From positions 54,525,237 to 54,589,236 of the forward strand of contig NC_016133.3 of the NCBI RefSeq assembly GCF_000005505.3: DNA of 64,000 nt, given 5' to 3'. A program made the position numbers and the translations under genes. Position 1 is the stretch's first letter, and every line of letters begins with the position of its first letter. This DNA is from Brachypodium distachyon. Taxonomy: Eukaryota; Streptophyta; Magnoliopsida; Poales; Poaceae. Under the pieces are notes generated by a model that saw nothing but the letters and a program-made list of their open reading frames with translations, was not told where the DNA came from and did not search any database. Below are positions 61,301 through 64,000 of this stretch, in pieces.

Positions 61301-62707
61301 GGGCATGTTGTTGTACTAATCAAGTTATTCTGACGGGTCAAGATTTTGACCTTCTTCGGCCATCGTCTGACGCTGACGTTCAAGAGAATTTTCTCTGGTT
61401 TAGCGAAAGCTCGTTTGGTATTTGACGATTTTTGGTGTACCGACTGGGAGGATCGTCAGTCAGATATTCAACGTGTTCGTTAAACTACTATGCCCCACTC
61501 TGCGCATCCGCTTGCTCCACTTGAGCTTTACAACTTGGCAGGTTTTCAACTCCAACGGCTCAACGCACCGGTGCAGATATATAAACGGACGGGTTTCAAC
61601 GGAAGTCGATTTGTAACGAATTGTTTGAGACTTGTTTTTTTGGGTTGCCGTTGTATATATGATATGATAGAAGATCAGTTCTTGAACAAAAAAAGAAGAA
61701 AATAAAAATCAGTTTGGATCAAAGAAAGGCTGGCTCGACAGAGAAGGTGAGGTGAGAGGCAACCGACATGGCGGCGACAGAAATAAATTTGGGGTAGTGC
61801 TTCTGTGATGCGCTGCGGAGAGCCAACTGATTTCTGGCGAAGAAACAGAATCGATTAAGTATCGCCTTCCACAACTAAACAAGAAGCAGGTGACGGTCTG
61901 ATGGAGCCGCCGGCCAGGCCAGCTGGGTTTGCCCACCCTTGTCCCGCCATCTTCTTGCGCAAGTTCAACAGTCTGAATCCTAACCGCAAAATATCACTAA
62001 CAGGTAAGACACAGGTTCAATTACATCGCAGTAACTGAAATTTACAGAGTTTTCGTCAGTTACATCAGGAGCATTTTTACAGAGATTTCCCTTCGGAATC
62101 AGGGGATTTTTCCCGCGTTTCTCGCCTGGTCCCGGCCCAGCCAGGCACGGGTGCCGCGTGACGGAGGAGGCGACGGCGAGACGCCACTCCCCCGCTGCCG
62201 ATCGAGCTTATCCGAAACCGAAAAGACACAGAGACGTGGGCACACTCCAGAAACAGAAACTGAAGCAGAAAGTTGTTGGGACTGGACTAGTAATCATGGA
62301 TTTATGGATTAGCCAGCCTCCCGTGACGGGGCACAGATGCATGTATCTGAATCTGAGCTACGTATGTCTCCATTTTCTCACTCAAGAGTATATCCAAAAC
62401 CAACGGCCGCGTGCTTAGCTTACACGGCGACGGCGGAGTGGACAAAGTACAGTTGTTGTATATGTACATACAAGGTGGACGGACGGACGAACTGGAGGGT
62501 GTATGTGTATTTACAGAGAGAGATTGATCCGGCCCGGAATTGGATCCAAAACTCCAATTTTTCCCCGGCCTGATCGATCCCACCAATTACTCCCCTATTT
62601 ACAAACAAGCGGAAGATCGATCCCCAGCAGGTGGAGCTTTCTCAATTCCTCCTTCCTATGTACAGGACTCTATACTATGTCTGGCTATATGTCATGTCGA
62701 CGAAGGT
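58325..62707. other. Intergenic between the two serine-rich genes
   Basis: The ends contain the 3' flanks of both convergent genes. Frames at 60950-61306 (-), 59727-59990 (-) and 62158-62418 (+) have no domain or conserved start context. No tRNA, tandem repeat or sharp MITE was recognised. Confidence 0.45.
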
Positions 62708-63250
62708 TTAATTTCCCTGGTGGGAATTGTCGCTGGCGCGGTCGCCGGCCATGGACACGGCGGAGAGCCGGCTGGGACGGGGGCGTAAACCGCCGACGCG
62801 CCGCCGGTGCTGCGACTGCTGCGCCGCCGCCGAGGACGGGGCGATCGCCCTGCGGGCCCACTGCCCGCCGCCGCCCTCCACGGAGACGAGCCGCGCCATC
62901 GCGCTGCCCATCCGCTGCTTGGTACCCAGCTTGCTCGGGCCATGGCCGCCGGGGGACGGCGGGGAGGCGGGCTTGCTGTGGCCGTGTCCGTGGCCATGGC
63001 CGCCGGGGGCCTTGTTGCGCTCCTTGTGCAGGCTACAGCGGAAGGAGCCCGGGTGATTCGTCGGGGAGCACATACAGGACCGCCGGCTCCTGCCGCCGGC
63101 GGCGCCGGGGGAGGAGGAGACGCTGACGGAGGTAGCCGGCGAGCGGGCCCCGGCGGCGGAGGGGAGCTTGACGCGGGTGGGGGAGGCGGAGCGGAAGTGG
63201 GAGATGGAGAGCACCGGGCCGCTGGGGCGCCTCGCAGTTGCCGTCTCCAT
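62708..63250 (-). CDS. Serine-rich protein of the CSPTNHPGSFRC family, second copy
   Basis: A single exon gives 180 residues. It starts METATARRPSGPVLSISHF, followed by VKLPSAAG. The signature CMCSPTNHPGSFRCSLHKE is at about residues 59-77. A Gly/His run (GGHGHGHGHS) follows, then a tail with the RPRPSRLS motif that parallels RPSRLG in the first copy. The Ser-Phe-Arg-containing N-terminus (ISHFRSASPTRVKLPS) is typical of the longer family members. No targeting signal was seen. A TATA box (ctataaat, 63363-63370 on this strand) lies about 113 bases upstream. It faces the paralogue at 57950, so the two genes converge. Function is unknown in the family. Confidence 0.87.
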   Translation of the reverse strand: METATARRPSGPVLSISHFRSASPTRVKLPSAAGARSPATSVSVSSSPGAAGGRSRRSCMCSPTNHPGSFRCSLHKERNKAPGGHGHGHGHSKPASPPSPGGHGPSKLGTKQRMGSAMARLVSVEGGGGQWARRAIAPSSAAAQQSQHRRRVGGLRPRPSRLSAVSMAGDRASDNSHQGN

Positions 63251-63362
63251 GAGAGCGAAGCAGTGCAGTTGGATGTGGAGCGGCGGTTGCTTCGTGGCTC
63301 GATGACTGGGATGGAGCCGGAGGAGGACTTGGGTAAACTGAGAGGGGAGCGGCCGGGAGGGA

Positions 63363-63370
63363 ATTTATAG
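63363..63370 (-). promoter_or_regulatory. TATA box of the second serine-rich gene
   Basis: Reads ctataaat on the minus strand, about 113 bases before the ATG at 63250. Confidence 0.65.
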
Positions 63371-64000
63371 GGGACTCAGGGGCATTTTGGTAACTTCGGT
63401 GGGCAGCAAGGAGTTTGGTCGAGTTAACTAACTGGGGTTGTGGGCGTAAAAGCGGTGGGCGAAGGTGGGCGGCCGTGCCGTGGGCCCGCGTGGACATGGT
63501 ATAGCACACCGGAACCGGTCGCCGAATCGAGGCAAAGGTAGGGCCAGGCCAGGCCAGCCACCCGGCATTATTCTTTTGAGATTCTCAATTCCAGCTTCTT
63601 TTGAACATTTTTGAGTCAAAATTCTAGTCAAATTCTTGCACGACAAACCAGTGCTGCTCTTTTTTAAATGCTTAATCATGTTAAAAAAAACTATATAGTC
63701 GGCAATGGACTTTATACGAATGGGAGTGTAGCTAAAGAAGAACCGTTTTCAGCGGGAATTCGGCAAAGGCGAGTCCGTTTCTTGCAATCCTGCGTGCAGC
63801 CCACCGGTTCGTCGTTCGCCCATCTCCCCATGTTACTGTCGGGGTTTAACCCGTTCCGGCACACCGAAAGATGGAACCCACAGAAAGAGGAATTGCCTGC
63901 AGTCCCGATGGAACGTTCAAAGGCAGGGGATATGGGCGAGTTGGCACGGGTAGGACCTGAGACGTGACACGCCAACAGATACACCGGACCGGCCAGCGCC
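63371..64000. other. Upstream flank at window end, no gene seen
   Basis: Promoter-distal DNA of the serine-rich gene. The open frame at 63668-63967 lacks a domain. Confidence 0.4.

Noticed and set aside
63033..63509. Minus-strand 158-codon frame over the second serine-rich gene
   Set aside because: A different frame of the same DNA; it crosses the TATA box and lacks the family motif.
1..64000. CRISPR arrays, LTR retrotransposons, tRNA or rRNA genes
   Set aside because: None seen: no regularly spaced repeats, no long direct LTR pair with primer-binding site, and the only tRNA-like promoter boxes belong to the SINE at 15267-15460.

Overview
The window is nuclear DNA of a grass. The reasons are intron-rich genes with GT-AG borders, GC-rich first exons beside AT-rich intergenic DNA, and many Stowaway and Tourist MITEs of the type common in pooid grasses. 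Eight gene models in 64 kb plus two short-peptide candidates suggest a compact pooid genome such as Brachypodium. That assignment is inference; no species marker was seen.

Layout. 1-9 kb: a TIR-bounded element (21-965), a decayed gene (3.5-4.6 kb), a two-exon secreted-peptide gene (6751-7216, +) and a Tourist MITE. 9.1-16.7 kb: an 18-exon neurochondrin-family gene (+) whose introns hold a LINE fragment, a SINE and MITEs. 18.0-20.3 kb: an F-box/LRR gene (-). 20.4-24.6 kb: gene-poor DNA with a tiny LINE tail and diverged direct repeats. 24.6-30.3 kb: a PP2C phosphatase gene (+) behind a duplicated promoter/leader. 31.2-35.05 kb: a 17-exon shugoshin gene (-), convergent with the PP2C, in which six exons occur twice in tandem. 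35.3-39.4 kb: two hAT-like elements, an RGF/GOLVEN peptide hormone gene (37471-37883, +) and a 49-residue membrane microprotein candidate. 43.5-47.6 kb: a nine-exon multi-pass membrane protein (+), with a broken copy of its last exon downstream. 48.65-57.65 kb: a tandem duplication of about 4.7 kb without a convincing gene. 57.9-63.3 kb: two convergent genes of the plant serine-rich CSPTNHPGSFRC family.

The genes form no pathway; this is an ordinary euchromatic grass neighbourhood. What stands out is how often duplication has acted here at different scales: exon block (shugoshin), promoter/leader (PP2C), exon fragment (membrane protein), intergenic segment (48-57 kb) and gene pair (serine-rich). 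Exon borders were set by hand from reading frame, splice dinucleotides and family knowledge. The five long multi-exon models, the F-box gene and the RGF gene keep frame across every junction.
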